Assembly (NCBI GenBank): GCA_003451785.1
Contig: DMJL01000284.1
Span: 1 to 22,446, forward strand
Source: Bacteroidales bacterium
GTDB taxonomy: Bacteria; Bacteroidota; Bacteroidia; Bacteroidales; UBA7960
DNA length: 22,446 nucleotides
Direction of reading: 5' to 3'
This document shows, in pieces, positions 1 through 6,400 of this stretch. The notes under the pieces are model-generated. The model was not told the origin of the DNA, did not search any database, and saw only the letters and a list, made by a program, of their open reading frames with translations. Each line of letters starts with the position of its first letter. Within the stretch, counting starts at the first letter, position 1. A program made the position numbers and the translations under genes.

Positions 1-156
1 AGCTTCACCAATTATCGCTAAACTCCTGATTACTGCACGTTTTAGTGTTTCATCAGCCAAAAAATCATCTTTCGTTTTATCGGGTGTTATTACAGAAAGT
101 ATGTAAAAACTTTCGTCGCGGATATGTTTCAGATATTCAATAGGTTCTTTAGACAT
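1..156 (-). CDS. hepT: HepT-like HEPN toxin (DUF86), cut by window edge
   Basis: This is the first 52 codons of a protein starting MSKEPIEYLKHIRDES and running off the left edge near the sequence IIGEA. That start and the later DETLKRAVIRSLAIIGEA stretch are the conserved N-terminal face of the DUF86/HepT family. HepT proteins are small HEPN ribonucleases or the toxin half of MntA-HepT modules. The catalytic RX4-6H motif lies in the C-terminal half, which is outside the window, so activity cannot be judged. The ATG at 156-154 overlaps the end of the upstream nucleotidyltransferase gene by 8 bp, the usual translational coupling in this module. Family assignment is fairly sure; toxicity is inferred from the pairing. 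Confidence 0.8.
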   Translation of the reverse strand, partial: MSKEPIEYLKHIRDESFYILSVITPDKTKDDFLADETLKRAVIRSLAIIGEA

Positions 157-445
157 ATATCACCTCGTTTAAGATCTTTGGTCCGATATAAGGGCTTAAT
201 CCATTTTTTGTAACAATCTCAACGCGTTGATTTTTAAACATTTTTTCAATCATTTCGCAAACTGCCATGTAGTTGTCAAAATTCTCTTTTTCCGGCTCAA
301 AATCAACTAAAATATCAATATCACTGATCTCAGATTGCTCGTCTCTAACATACGACCCAAATAATCCAATAGCTCTGATTCCATATTGTGAAATCTCAGG
401 TTCATTTGATTTTAAAGTACTCAATATTAATTCTTTGGTAATCAT
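149..445 (-). CDS. mntA: MntA-like nucleotidyltransferase antitoxin
   Basis: A 98-residue minimal nucleotidyltransferase of the size typical for the MntA family. The diagnostic GSX10DXD signature is present: Gly30-Ser31, then Asp42 and Asp44, read as GSYVRDEQSEISDID. A third acidic residue is probably Glu76 in VEIVT. In characterised MntA-HepT pairs the nucleotidyltransferase neutralises HepT by adding AMP to a tyrosine near the HEPN active site. The gene lies first and overlaps the HepT-like gene by 8 bp. A -7 box matching TAnnTTTG lies at 462-469, so the transcript probably has a very short leader. All catalytic positions look intact, unlike the related broken pair at 4485-5026. Confidence 0.85.
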   Translation of the reverse strand: MITKELILSTLKSNEPEISQYGIRAIGLFGSYVRDEQSEISDIDILVDFEPEKENFDNYMAVCEMIEKMFKNQRVEIVTKNGLSPYIGPKILNEVIYV

Positions 446-461
446 ATCACAAATATTAATA

Positions 462-469
462 CAAATATA
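462..469 (-). promoter_or_regulatory. Bacteroidota -7 box (TATATTTG) for mntA-hepT
   Basis: On the minus strand these bases read TATATTTG, an exact TAnnTTTG match, about 16 bp before the mntA ATG. No convincing -33 TTG element was found at the expected distance, so this rests on the -7 match and its position. Confidence 0.5.
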
Positions 470-580
470 ATAACCTTTTGACCATAGCGGGTTATGTCAA
501 CTAATATTATCGGTATCGGTTTGCTAATTGGCGAAGGTGATGGATATCACGGAAATGCTGCCCTCTCTATTCCTGAAAAT

Positions 581-670
581 AACATCAAAAACCATCGGTA
601 AATACCTAGCCCTGATAAAGAGGAGAAACAGGATGTAGTTCAACATGGACTCTTCGCAGGGCCTTGCAGA
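581..670. repeat. 90-bp dispersed direct repeat, copy 1
   Basis: This stretch aligns without gaps to 1269-1358. By hand count 74 of 90 bases agree, and the first 25 (581-605) are identical. It lies just past the ParE-like toxin stop at 703. It has no recognised family. Read on the minus strand it does not keep an open frame, while copy 2 does over about 35 codons, so it may be a decayed fragment of a coding sequence or an intergenic mobile repeat. Confidence 0.7.
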
Positions 671-702
671 ACGATCGGAGTTTTATTAGTTGGCAGAAGT
701 CG

Positions 703-1014
703 CTATTTTCTTTTTCTTAATGCCGGATTATTTGAGATAAGCCTGGAACTGTGATGAACTGTAAGTATATAAGCAAATCTATTGTCGTTTATTTGATAAA
801 TAATTCTATAATTTCCCGTGATTAATTCTCTGATGTTTTTTTGTTTTACTTCCGGAACAATTCGCCCAATGAGTGGATTAGTTTCAATAAGTTTAGCTGT
901 TTCTATAAGCTTCTCAAGTGTTAGCTTTGCATACTTGGGTGAATCCTTGGAAATATAATTCCCAATCTCCTCAAGATCATTCAAAGACCGCGAAGTCCAG
1001 ACTATTTCAACCAT
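703..1014 (-). CDS. RelE/ParE-family toxin
   Basis: A 103-residue protein of the RelE/ParE fold. The N-terminus (VEIVWTSRSLNDLEEIGNYI) is the usual first strand followed by a helical hairpin. The C-terminal part carries the conserved strand pattern GNYRIIYQI, then ILTVHHSSRLI. In this family such proteins either inhibit gyrase (ParE) or cleave ribosome-bound mRNA (RelE). The sequence resembles the ParE-like branch found with short antitoxins in Bacteroidota, but the target cannot be decided by eye. Its start overlaps the upstream antitoxin gene by 13 bp, so the two are translated together. It is flanked on both sides by copies of the 90-bp repeat. Confidence 0.85.
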   Translation of the reverse strand: MVEIVWTSRSLNDLEEIGNYISKDSPKYAKLTLEKLIETAKLIETNPLIGRIVPEVKQKNIRELITGNYRIIYQINDNRFAYILTVHHSSRLISNNPALRKRK

Positions 1015-1184
1015 TGGCTCAGCTTAGCTTTTACCTCATTCGTAGAATGCACCCTGCCTTCCTCAACATCCTTCAAGCCTTGTTCGATTTTATCCAACAT
1101 AATAACTCTATCTATAACCTGATCAATCGTTAAATTATCAGGCAGAGCATCAATGCTTTTTTTAATTTTCTCTTTTGTAAGCAT
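1002..1184 (-). CDS. Antitoxin of RelE/ParE module
   Basis: A 60-residue, highly charged, mostly helical protein (MLTKEKIKKSIDALPDNLT at the start, ending EVKAKLSQWLK). It lies directly before and overlaps the ParE-like toxin by 13 bp, the standard antitoxin-first order. Short proteins of this pattern, with the ALPDNLTIDQVIDRVIMLDKIE core, accompany ParE-like toxins in many Bacteroidota. No ribbon-helix-helix or Phd DNA-binding region is evident, so whether it autoregulates is unclear. A good -7 box lies 17 bp before its ATG. The role is inferred from size, position and pairing. Confidence 0.75.
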   Translation of the reverse strand: MLTKEKIKKSIDALPDNLTIDQVIDRVIMLDKIEQGLKDVEEGRVHSTNEVKAKLSQWLK

Positions 1185-1200
1185 TATTTTTCATTTTTTT

Positions 1201-1208
1201 CAAAGTTA
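1201..1208 (-). promoter_or_regulatory. Bacteroidota -7 box (TAACTTTG) for toxin-antitoxin operon
   Basis: The minus strand reads TAACTTTG, an exact TAnnTTTG match, ending 16 bases before the antitoxin ATG. A pyrimidine-rich stretch with TTTTC lies at the -33 distance but is not a strong match. Confidence 0.5.
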
Positions 1209-1268
1209 AGAAAGTTTAAAGAAAGAAAACTGGAAATCCCGGCGATACTGACCCCCCAATTCAAAAAA

Positions 1269-1358
1269 AACATCAAAAACCATCGGTAAATACATAGTCC
1301 GGATTAAGCCCCGAAGCTGGATGAAGTTCAGCATGGGCTCATTGTAGGGCCTTGCAGA
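1269..1358. repeat. 90-bp dispersed direct repeat, copy 2
   Basis: Second copy of the repeat at 581-670, in the same orientation. It lies between the toxin-antitoxin operon and the 3' end of the Ntn-hydrolase gene. On the minus strand it is open for about 35 codons (for example RPYNEPMLNFIQLRGLIRT), with no start codon or family match recognised. Confidence 0.7.
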
Positions 1359-1393
1359 GCGCTAAGAGGTCTATTTATGTATATCCAGTTTTA

Positions 1394-2197
1394 TTATTTA
1401 ATAATTTGTTCGTCATAGGTTTCCGGTGTCAGTGTAGCACTTATAATTGGTTTACCACAATCAGGAACCATTATCGCAAATCTTTGATAGTCGCAAGTAT
1501 ATTCAACAAGGAATTTTGTATAGTCAACAGCGTCTGCGAGTGATAAGAGTTCATACTGTCCCTGAATTGGTGGTAATTGTGGGTTGTTATGAGTAACTAA
1601 GTGAGATATGAATTCATATCTACCGATCCAGCATCCACCATAAGTGTGTAGTCCATTTACAATGTTCGTCCACTTTTTAAATTCACCATTGTTCAATTGT
1701 TGACCATCGACCAGTTGTGCTGATCCCGAGAATACAACCCAACTTTCAATTCGCGGTTTTGAAACTTCATACTCTACGTAACCACTGATAATAAATTCTA
1801 CATTAAGTATCGTTTGAGCAGTTGCAAGATTTTCCGTATTAAGTTGTCGTCTTAACTCATTTTTTAGGCCGTTAATGAAGTGTCGAGTCACATTGTCAAA
1901 TGTTCCATCACCTTGATAGCTTTTTTCCAATGTTTTAAAAATTGATGAAATTGTTTTGTGATTTAAAAATGCTGACCCAGCAATACAAATAGCATAATTG
2001 TTTTCATTTGCTTTGACGTTAAAAAGCTTTCTAGCCATTCTTGACCAACCTACAGGAATGTTAATCGGTTGTGCAAGTTCGAACATTTGATTTGTTCCAA
2101 GTTGTTGAGCCTGTTTAATTGTTTGATTCCAGGTTGTCTGGCTGTCGGCAGCTAATGCTATTCCATCTGGGACTGCGATTGCGATACAAATTGACAT
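1394..2197 (-). CDS. Proteasome-like Ntn-hydrolase family protein
   Basis: A 267-residue protein whose N-terminus (MSICIAIAVPDGIALAADSQ) follows the opening strand pair of proteasome beta, HslV and Anbu subunits. If Met1 is removed, Ser2 becomes the N-terminal nucleophile. Asp18 is then residue 17 of the mature chain, the exact place of the conserved catalytic Asp. The ARKLFNV stretch (Lys57) fits the strand carrying the catalytic Lys33, displaced by an insertion of about 24 residues. The AICIAGSA stretch (69-76) fits the conserved Gly/Ala/Ser strand. The fold call is by motif only. The gene stands alone, without an AAA+ unfoldase, inside a cassette-like defence island, between an attC-like palindrome upstream and the 90-bp repeat downstream. 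It could be a peptidase, an amidase-like Ntn hydrolase or an inactive homologue. Confidence 0.6.
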   Translation of the reverse strand: MSICIAIAVPDGIALAADSQTTWNQTIKQAQQLGTNQMFELAQPINIPVGWSRMARKLFNVKANENNYAICIAGSAFLNHKTISSIFKTLEKSYQGDGTFDNVTRHFINGLKNELRRQLNTENLATAQTILNVEFIISGYVEYEVSKPRIESWVVFSGSAQLVDGQQLNNGEFKKWTNIVNGLHTYGGCWIGRYEFISHLVTHNNPQLPPIQGQYELLSLADAVDYTKFLVEYTCDYQRFAIMVPDCGKPIISATLTPETYDEQIIK

Positions 2198-2234
2198 ATT
2201 CGTTTTATTTAATTGGTGGTGGTCTTTAAAAATT

Positions 2235-2370
2235 GGCTATAACGATTTGCGGCTTGGGGTTTTGGCGGTTTTTTAGCACAAAAGTTTAATCGAAGAACTG
2301 CTCTTGAACCTACCACAAACTGTCGTACGAAGCACTGAACACGCCATTACACCAGACCGCTGTTGGTGGC
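2235..2370. repeat. ~136-bp imperfect palindrome, attC-like
   Basis: The left end reads GGCTATAACGATTTGCGG. The right end, reverse-complemented, reads GCCACCAACAGCGG. Further in, GCGGCTTGGGGTTTTGGCG matches GCGGTCTGGTGTAATGGCG. The AAC and GTT cores near the ends, the length, and the position between one gene's stop (2380) and the next gene's start (2197) resemble an integron attC site. The cores do not fit the canonical RYYYAAC/GTTRRRY pattern exactly. It may instead be another Bacteroidota intergenic palindrome family. No integrase is visible in the window. Confidence 0.45.
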
Positions 2371-2379
2371 TGTGCTTTT

Positions 2380-2871
2380 TTAATCTTGATGTCCGTATCC
2401 AAGTTCCTCGTTCTTGTCCCAAAATGCCAAAAATAGTTCGGCTGGTGTACCTTTTCTACCTGACCATTCTGCAACAATTTTAATTGCTTCTTCCAAGTCT
2501 TCAATGTAAGCCATTCTTCCATCACTACCTCTAATTCCTTTTTCGTCTTTTTTAGCACCTCTGTTTATGAGAATATTTTTTTCATCATAAAAAATCCTTC
2601 TTCCTTCTTCAAATTCTTTACCTTTTGGTAAACTTTCTTTGAGAAGTCTTGAAAGGCCGTGATAATACAATTGAAACTTTTGAACAGGGTCGTCTATTTT
2701 TTGTCCAAGTAGTATTTCGGCTTGGTTCTCAGCAACAAACTCTAAATCAAGTCCGATAGATAATTGTTCTCCTTTAACTTCTTCGGACTTTTGTAAAATT
2801 TCAAGTCTTTCCAAATCTTCTTTGGAAAGTTTTCTTATTAATTTGTTTTTGTCTATTTTTTTATCGCTCAT
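2380..2871 (-). CDS. Small unknown protein paired with XRE-ImmA protein
   Basis: A 163-residue soluble, charged protein with no signal peptide or membrane segment and no family that I recognise. The N-terminal third is lysine- and glutamate-rich and probably helical. The middle contains LYYHGLSRLLKESLPKGKEF, and the C-terminus contains IEDLEEAIKIVAEW then TPAELFLAFWD. It begins 10 bp after the stop of the XRE-ImmA/IrrE gene, so the two are almost certainly co-transcribed. In characterised systems ImmA/IrrE proteases cut a partner repressor or antitoxin, so this protein could be a substrate, effector or toxin of its neighbour, but nothing in its sequence decides which. Its stop lies 10 bp from the attC-like palindrome, as in a cassette. 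Confidence 0.7.
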   Translation of the reverse strand: MSDKKIDKNKLIRKLSKEDLERLEILQKSEEVKGEQLSIGLDLEFVAENQAEILLGQKIDDPVQKFQLYYHGLSRLLKESLPKGKEFEEGRRIFYDEKNILINRGAKKDEKGIRGSDGRMAYIEDLEEAIKIVAEWSGRKGTPAELFLAFWDKNEELGYGHQD

Positions 2872-2881
2872 TTTTTAAATA

Positions 2882-4057
2882 TTAAACCGTTAATAATTCT
2901 TTTACTCTTAATGCCGTTTCTTTAATGGACTCAACGGCCCAATTAGAAACATTCAATTTCTTTGTTAGACTTTTAATGTTTGGGAATTGTTCTTTAAAAG
3001 CTCCCCAATAATCCTTTCCAATTTGGGATTGTCTCCACTGATATTGCGAATAAATAATGCAAGGGTGGATTTGGCATTCTTTCGCGAATTTTTCAACCAT
3101 AAATTTATTGTGTATCAACGGCTCTATGTATCTCATTTTTTCTGATGACAATAAATACTCGGCTGCAAATTCATTTGCTTTATCTTCTTGGATTAAAAAC
3201 AAATCTGGCTCTCCTGATAAATGATAATTTGTTCTTTCAATTGTCTCTAAGTCAAATAAAACGTGATGTAATTCGTGAATTAGTGCAAACCAGATTGTTG
3301 CGTAGTTTTTATTGAAGTCTGTTATGACAATATTAGGTTTGTCATTGATTAAAAATGTAGCTCCCCGAATTTGCGTTCTTGGTAAAGATGGTTGAAAAAC
3401 TACGGTAACGCCAATATTATAAAACGCTTGAAAGACAGTAAGCAAGCCTGTTTCTGTATTTTGGGTGTAAGGTTTGATTTTGGGAATTAAATCAACTAGA
3501 TTCTGTCTACTGTAATCGTTAGGGTTGTTAATTAATTCAAAATACTTGTAACTTGATTTAATCCAAAAATCTTTCATTTTATCATTAAAAGATTTTTTTG
3601 TTCGGCTGTAAAGAGCTTCGTTTAATTCTCTGTCATATTCGTAAATGGTATCTATATCGAAGAAATTACAAATCCTTGATTTTAAAGCCTCCAAAGTGTC
3701 ATTCTTTTTAATAAACCCTAAACTTGTCAAGGTTCTTATATCAAAGAATTTATTAATAAAAGTAATCTCCATTGAAGATTGAAGGTCTTTGATTTCTTCA
3801 ATAGGTCTGTCTTTAAAATGGATAACCAACAAATCGTTCAAATCCATTTCTAAAAACTCGGCAAGCTTCATCAATTTGATAATATCGGTTTGTTTAGATG
3901 TCTTATCCAAAATCGCATCTAAACTTTTTCGTTCCATCCCCGATAGCTTTTCAAATTGAGTTTTTGTCAAACCTGAAAGGTCTAACTTATCTTTCAATAA
4001 CTCCTCAAGAGATGCGCCTTCATAGCTGAGGCTTTTATTTAAAATATTGTTTATCAT
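2882..4057 (-). CDS. XRE regulator fused to ImmA/IrrE metallopeptidase
   Basis: A 391-residue protein with two parts. Residues about 27-80 form a helix-turn-helix of XRE type (LSGLTKTQFEKLSGMERKSL, then a helix ending NDLLVIHF). Residues about 200-340 form a COG2856 ImmA/IrrE zinc peptidase with the HExxH motif at 261-265 (HELHH) and a likely third ligand Glu296 in EDKANEFAAE. ImmA of ICEBs1 cleaves the ImmR repressor and Deinococcus IrrE cleaves DdrO; here sensor and protease are one chain. The gene is first in an operon with the 163-residue unknown. Two identical palindromes bracket its -7 box, which strongly suggests autoregulation by its own HTH. All metal-binding residues look intact. 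Its stimulus and substrate are unknown. Confidence 0.85.
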   Translation of the reverse strand: MINNILNKSLSYEGASLEELLKDKLDLSGLTKTQFEKLSGMERKSLDAILDKTSKQTDIIKLMKLAEFLEMDLNDLLVIHFKDRPIEEIKDLQSSMEITFINKFFDIRTLTSLGFIKKNDTLEALKSRICNFFDIDTIYEYDRELNEALYSRTKKSFNDKMKDFWIKSSYKYFELINNPNDYSRQNLVDLIPKIKPYTQNTETGLLTVFQAFYNIGVTVVFQPSLPRTQIRGATFLINDKPNIVITDFNKNYATIWFALIHELHHVLFDLETIERTNYHLSGEPDLFLIQEDKANEFAAEYLLSSEKMRYIEPLIHNKFMVEKFAKECQIHPCIIYSQYQWRQSQIGKDYWGAFKEQFPNIKSLTKKLNVSNWAVESIKETALRVKELLTV

Positions 4058-4069
4058 CTGTCAGTTAAC

Positions 4070-4081
4070 GGTAAATTTACC
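4070..4081. promoter_or_regulatory. Operator palindrome GGTAAATTTACC, proximal copy
   Basis: A perfect 12-bp palindrome, identical to the one at 4121-4132. It lies 13-24 bp before the XRE-ImmA ATG, directly downstream of the -7 box and therefore over the probable transcription start. It is a good candidate binding site for the HTH domain encoded next door. Confidence 0.65.
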
Positions 4082-4082
4082 G

Positions 4083-4090
4083 CAAATATA
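4083..4090 (-). promoter_or_regulatory. Bacteroidota -7 box (TATATTTG) for XRE-ImmA operon
   Basis: The minus strand reads TATATTTG, an exact TAnnTTTG match, separated by one base from the proximal operator palindrome. The distal palindrome covers the region where a -33 element would sit, so occupancy of both sites should block the promoter. Confidence 0.6.
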
Positions 4091-4120
4091 GCCATTTTTT
4101 TAAATAAAAGAAAAAAAAGA

Positions 4121-4132
4121 GGTAAATTTACC
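4121..4132. promoter_or_regulatory. Operator palindrome GGTAAATTTACC, distal copy
   Basis: An exact copy of the palindrome at 4070-4081. The centres are 51 bp apart, close to five turns of the DNA helix, which would put bound dimers on the same face. Confidence 0.65.
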
Positions 4133-4378
4133 TTTACTTATAAAGTTCTTGTCGGGTCTTGGGTTAATAGCCTGAGTTTTGCAGGTTTATTTTGGTTTTG
4201 TAGGTCAGTTATTTTCGTTTATGTGTTGTCCCTTAGCATTGCCGCCAGCTTGTATATAACCATACCAAAAGTGCGTTTACAATCAAAATTTCGTCTGCAT
4301 AACCGCCCCTTTTGCCCACCAAAACAAAATGTAAATATATGCAATTATGTGAATTATCAAAGGGGGGTTGATAAATAA
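4133..4378. other. Intergenic stretch, no gene seen
   Basis: No supported reading frame. On the minus strand the segment around 4228-4262 begins GTTATATACAAGCTGGCGGC. It shares its first six bases with the GTTATA at the start of the region leading to the Ntn-hydrolase gene, which hints at a common cassette boundary. A full palindrome like that at 2235-2370 is not visible here. Confidence 0.4.
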
Positions 4379-4414
4379 TTGAAGGCCAGCGGGTGAAGTC
4401 CTGCTGACCTTCAA
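4379..4414 (-). terminator. Strong hairpin, possible terminator
   Basis: A 15-bp stem (4379-4393 with 4400-4414) has a 6-base loop, one mismatch and one G-T wobble. It lies about 70 bp past the end of the broken nucleotidyltransferase gene on the minus strand and is followed there by an AT-rich but not poly-T stretch. It may be a terminator or a stand-alone hairpin. Confidence 0.45.
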
Positions 4415-4484
4415 CACGGTTGCCCCACTTCCTTGCGGCTGTAAATTTCTTTTATCTCAAACCCCTATTGGGTTAATATGGAAA

Positions 4485-4802
4485 ATCAGGTTATGGTGAT
4501 TTTAATATCCTGCCCGTATTTAACAATCTCATATACTATCGGGTTTGTAATATCAAAATCCTTTTCTCTGAATGGATGAGGCTCAATGCGACTGTCAATT
4601 TTCCTTCTTAAACGCATCAAATCCAGTTGTATATCAATTAGATTGCCATAATCTTTTAAAACTCAACAATATCAATGTCGCTGTCTGCATTGAAGTTGCC
4701 CTTTGCGTAAGAACCAAAAAGAATGATTCTCACAAAATCATGCTTTGATTTTACGGCGTGGGCGTACTTTATGGCAATATCTATAGCTGCTCCTTTATCC
4801 AT
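4485..4802 (-). pseudogene. MNT-type nucleotidyltransferase, frameshifted
   Basis: From the ATG at 4802 the first frame gives a good minimal nucleotidyltransferase N-terminus with the GSX10DXD signature (GSYAKGNFNADSDID). It then meets a stop at 4658-4656 after 48 residues. The next frame continues without a break as DYGNLIDIQLDLMRLRRKID and on to a stop at 4487-4485. This second part matches the C-terminal half of the same family, so a single base appears to be lost near 4660 in an A/T run. The joined product would be about 105 residues. The start overlaps the HEPN fragment by 22 bp, the usual coupling of a HEPN/MNT pair. A sequencing error at the homopolymer cannot be excluded. Confidence 0.75.
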
Positions 4803-5026
4803 GTCCTGATAATTTTTATTTTATCGATCCAGCCTTGCGTATATTCAGGAGTACACAATTTCACAAACTCCCTTTTGTAATCATCGTATCGGGCATTCAG
4901 GTTAAAAGAAGTAATCTCATCGAGCCAGTCGGAATATTCATCGGTCATTTCTAAGCCGGCTAACTCTGCCAGTCGGTATAAATATAGCGCTTTTAAATCA
5001 CTAATTATTGTAAATGTGTAGTACCC
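4781..5026 (-). pseudogene. HEPN-domain protein, N-terminally truncated
   Basis: An open stretch of about 81 codons matches the C-terminal two thirds of the HEPN family that partners MNT nucleotidyltransferases. It includes LKALYLYRLAELAGL, then DEITSFNLNARYDDYKREF and an ending like WIDKIKIIRTWIKEQL. An in-frame stop at 5029-5027 cuts off the N-terminal helix, and the only internal ATG would remove still more. Full-length relatives are about 125-135 residues. No usable start is visible. Together with the frameshifted nucleotidyltransferase that overlaps its end, it is the remnant of a dead toxin-antitoxin module. Confidence 0.7.
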
Positions 5027-5223
5027 CTATTTGGCAACACCACGGCCCTCCGATTTCCGTTTAGTGGCTTTTGAATTTCCCCTCAACGATTCATTCGCTT
5101 TTCAACAAAGCTCAACAAACATAAGCTCAAAGCTGATAGTGAGGTAGATAATCTATTAGCGTTTTCTGGTTAAATACCGGAAATTAAATTGCACATCGCA
5201 CCGTTGAATCCCTTTTCAATCCG

Positions 5224-5231
5224 TAATTTTG
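5224..5231 (+). promoter_or_regulatory. Bacteroidota promoter (TAATTTTG) for lipoprotein gene
   Basis: TAATTTTG matches TAnnTTTG and lies about 40 bp before the ATG at 5272. A TTG at 5204-5206 lies 17 bp upstream, near the usual -33 position. Confidence 0.45.
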
Positions 5232-5271
5232 AAGCTGAAAAGCGTCACTGTATTTCCAAAAAAAAGCGTCA

Positions 5272-5853
5272 ATGAAAAGAGGTAAGTATCTGGTTGTAAT
5301 ATTCATCTGCGTAGGGGGGTGGTTGCTTGCCGGATGCGGGGCATGCCGCCGGGAGCCTGGTCGGGAGGAGTTTAGCCGTTTGACGATTTTTGGCGCCCGC
5401 GACACATTGTTGCCCGGCGAAATGGCCTTGCGAACTGTTGCAGTTGCCGTGCATGAAATATCCGTCCCCACTGCTGCTGGGCTTCCCGAAAAGGTCAATA
5501 TGCTTGCCGACAGCCTCTCTGCCTTGCGTTTCAACGGACTCGAAATAGAAGTGTTGGAGATAACCCAAGACTCTGTTTACGGGCTGCTGCTCAAGGTGAA
5601 TCTTGCCGAAGATGCGGCTTTCAGCGGGCCGGGTTCGCTGCCGCCATACCGGAGCTGGTACGATTTTTTCCAGGGCAGTGCCGGCGGTTTGGAAACTACC
5701 ATTACCCTGCGCGCCACTTTCCTTCAGCCCGGCCTTTATGGCGAGTGGGTGGATGCTGTTGCCTTTTATTACCAAGGAAAACCTTTTGCTAATGAAGAAT
5801 GGGCTCATGTTGTGCTGCAAGGGCAGATAGCAAGAAACAATTACGCACCATGA
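5272..5853 (+). CDS. Predicted lipoprotein of unknown function
   Basis: A 193-residue protein with a clear lipoprotein signal: MKRGKYL, a hydrophobic core, then the lipobox LLAGC with the modified Cys at 22. The mature part is soluble and probably rich in beta strands (for example MALRTVAVAVHEIS, GLEIEVLEITQDSVYGLLL, TTITLRATFLQPGLYGEW). I do not recognise a family. The gene is visibly richer in G and C than its neighbours, which hints at recent acquisition or different codon use. It converges on the V-ATPase operon and shares a hairpin terminator with it. The signal peptide is why this strand was chosen over the long antisense frame at 5269-5889. Confidence 0.7.
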   Translation: MKRGKYLVVIFICVGGWLLAGCGACRREPGREEFSRLTIFGARDTLLPGEMALRTVAVAVHEISVPTAAGLPEKVNMLADSLSALRFNGLEIEVLEITQDSVYGLLLKVNLAEDAAFSGPGSLPPYRSWYDFFQGSAGGLETTITLRATFLQPGLYGEWVDAVAFYYQGKPFANEEWAHVVLQGQIARNNYAP

Positions 5854-5867
5854 CCGTGCAAAAAAAG

Positions 5868-5901
5868 TAAAGCCATCCGGTAAAATCACCAGATGGCTTT
5901 A
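5868..5901. terminator. Bidirectional terminator between lipoprotein and V-ATPase
   Basis: TAAAGCCATC at 5868-5877 pairs with GATGGCTTTA at 5892-5901, with a further GGT/ACC pairing inside. On the minus strand the stem is followed by a seven-T run, which suits the end of the V-ATPase transcript. It also lies 15 bp past the lipoprotein stop. Confidence 0.75.
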
Positions 5902-5926
5902 TATAAGGAAAATTTCTGATGCCTAT

Positions 5927-6388
<462 letters not shown>

Positions 6389-6400
6389 TTAAGTAAAACT

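Noticed and set aside
2310..2558. An 82-codon minus-strand frame overlapping the end of the 163-residue gene
   Set aside because: It is out of frame with the better-supported gene, has no spacing to the operon and reads into the palindromic repeat.
4291..4304. A 14-base inverted match (AAATTTCGTCTGCA) with the region near 15690
   Set aside because: A match of this length is expected about once or twice by chance in a window of this size.
5269..5889. A 206-codon minus-strand frame covering the lipoprotein gene
   Set aside because: The plus-strand frame has a clear lipoprotein signal and promoter. The minus frame runs into the terminator hairpin and has no family look.
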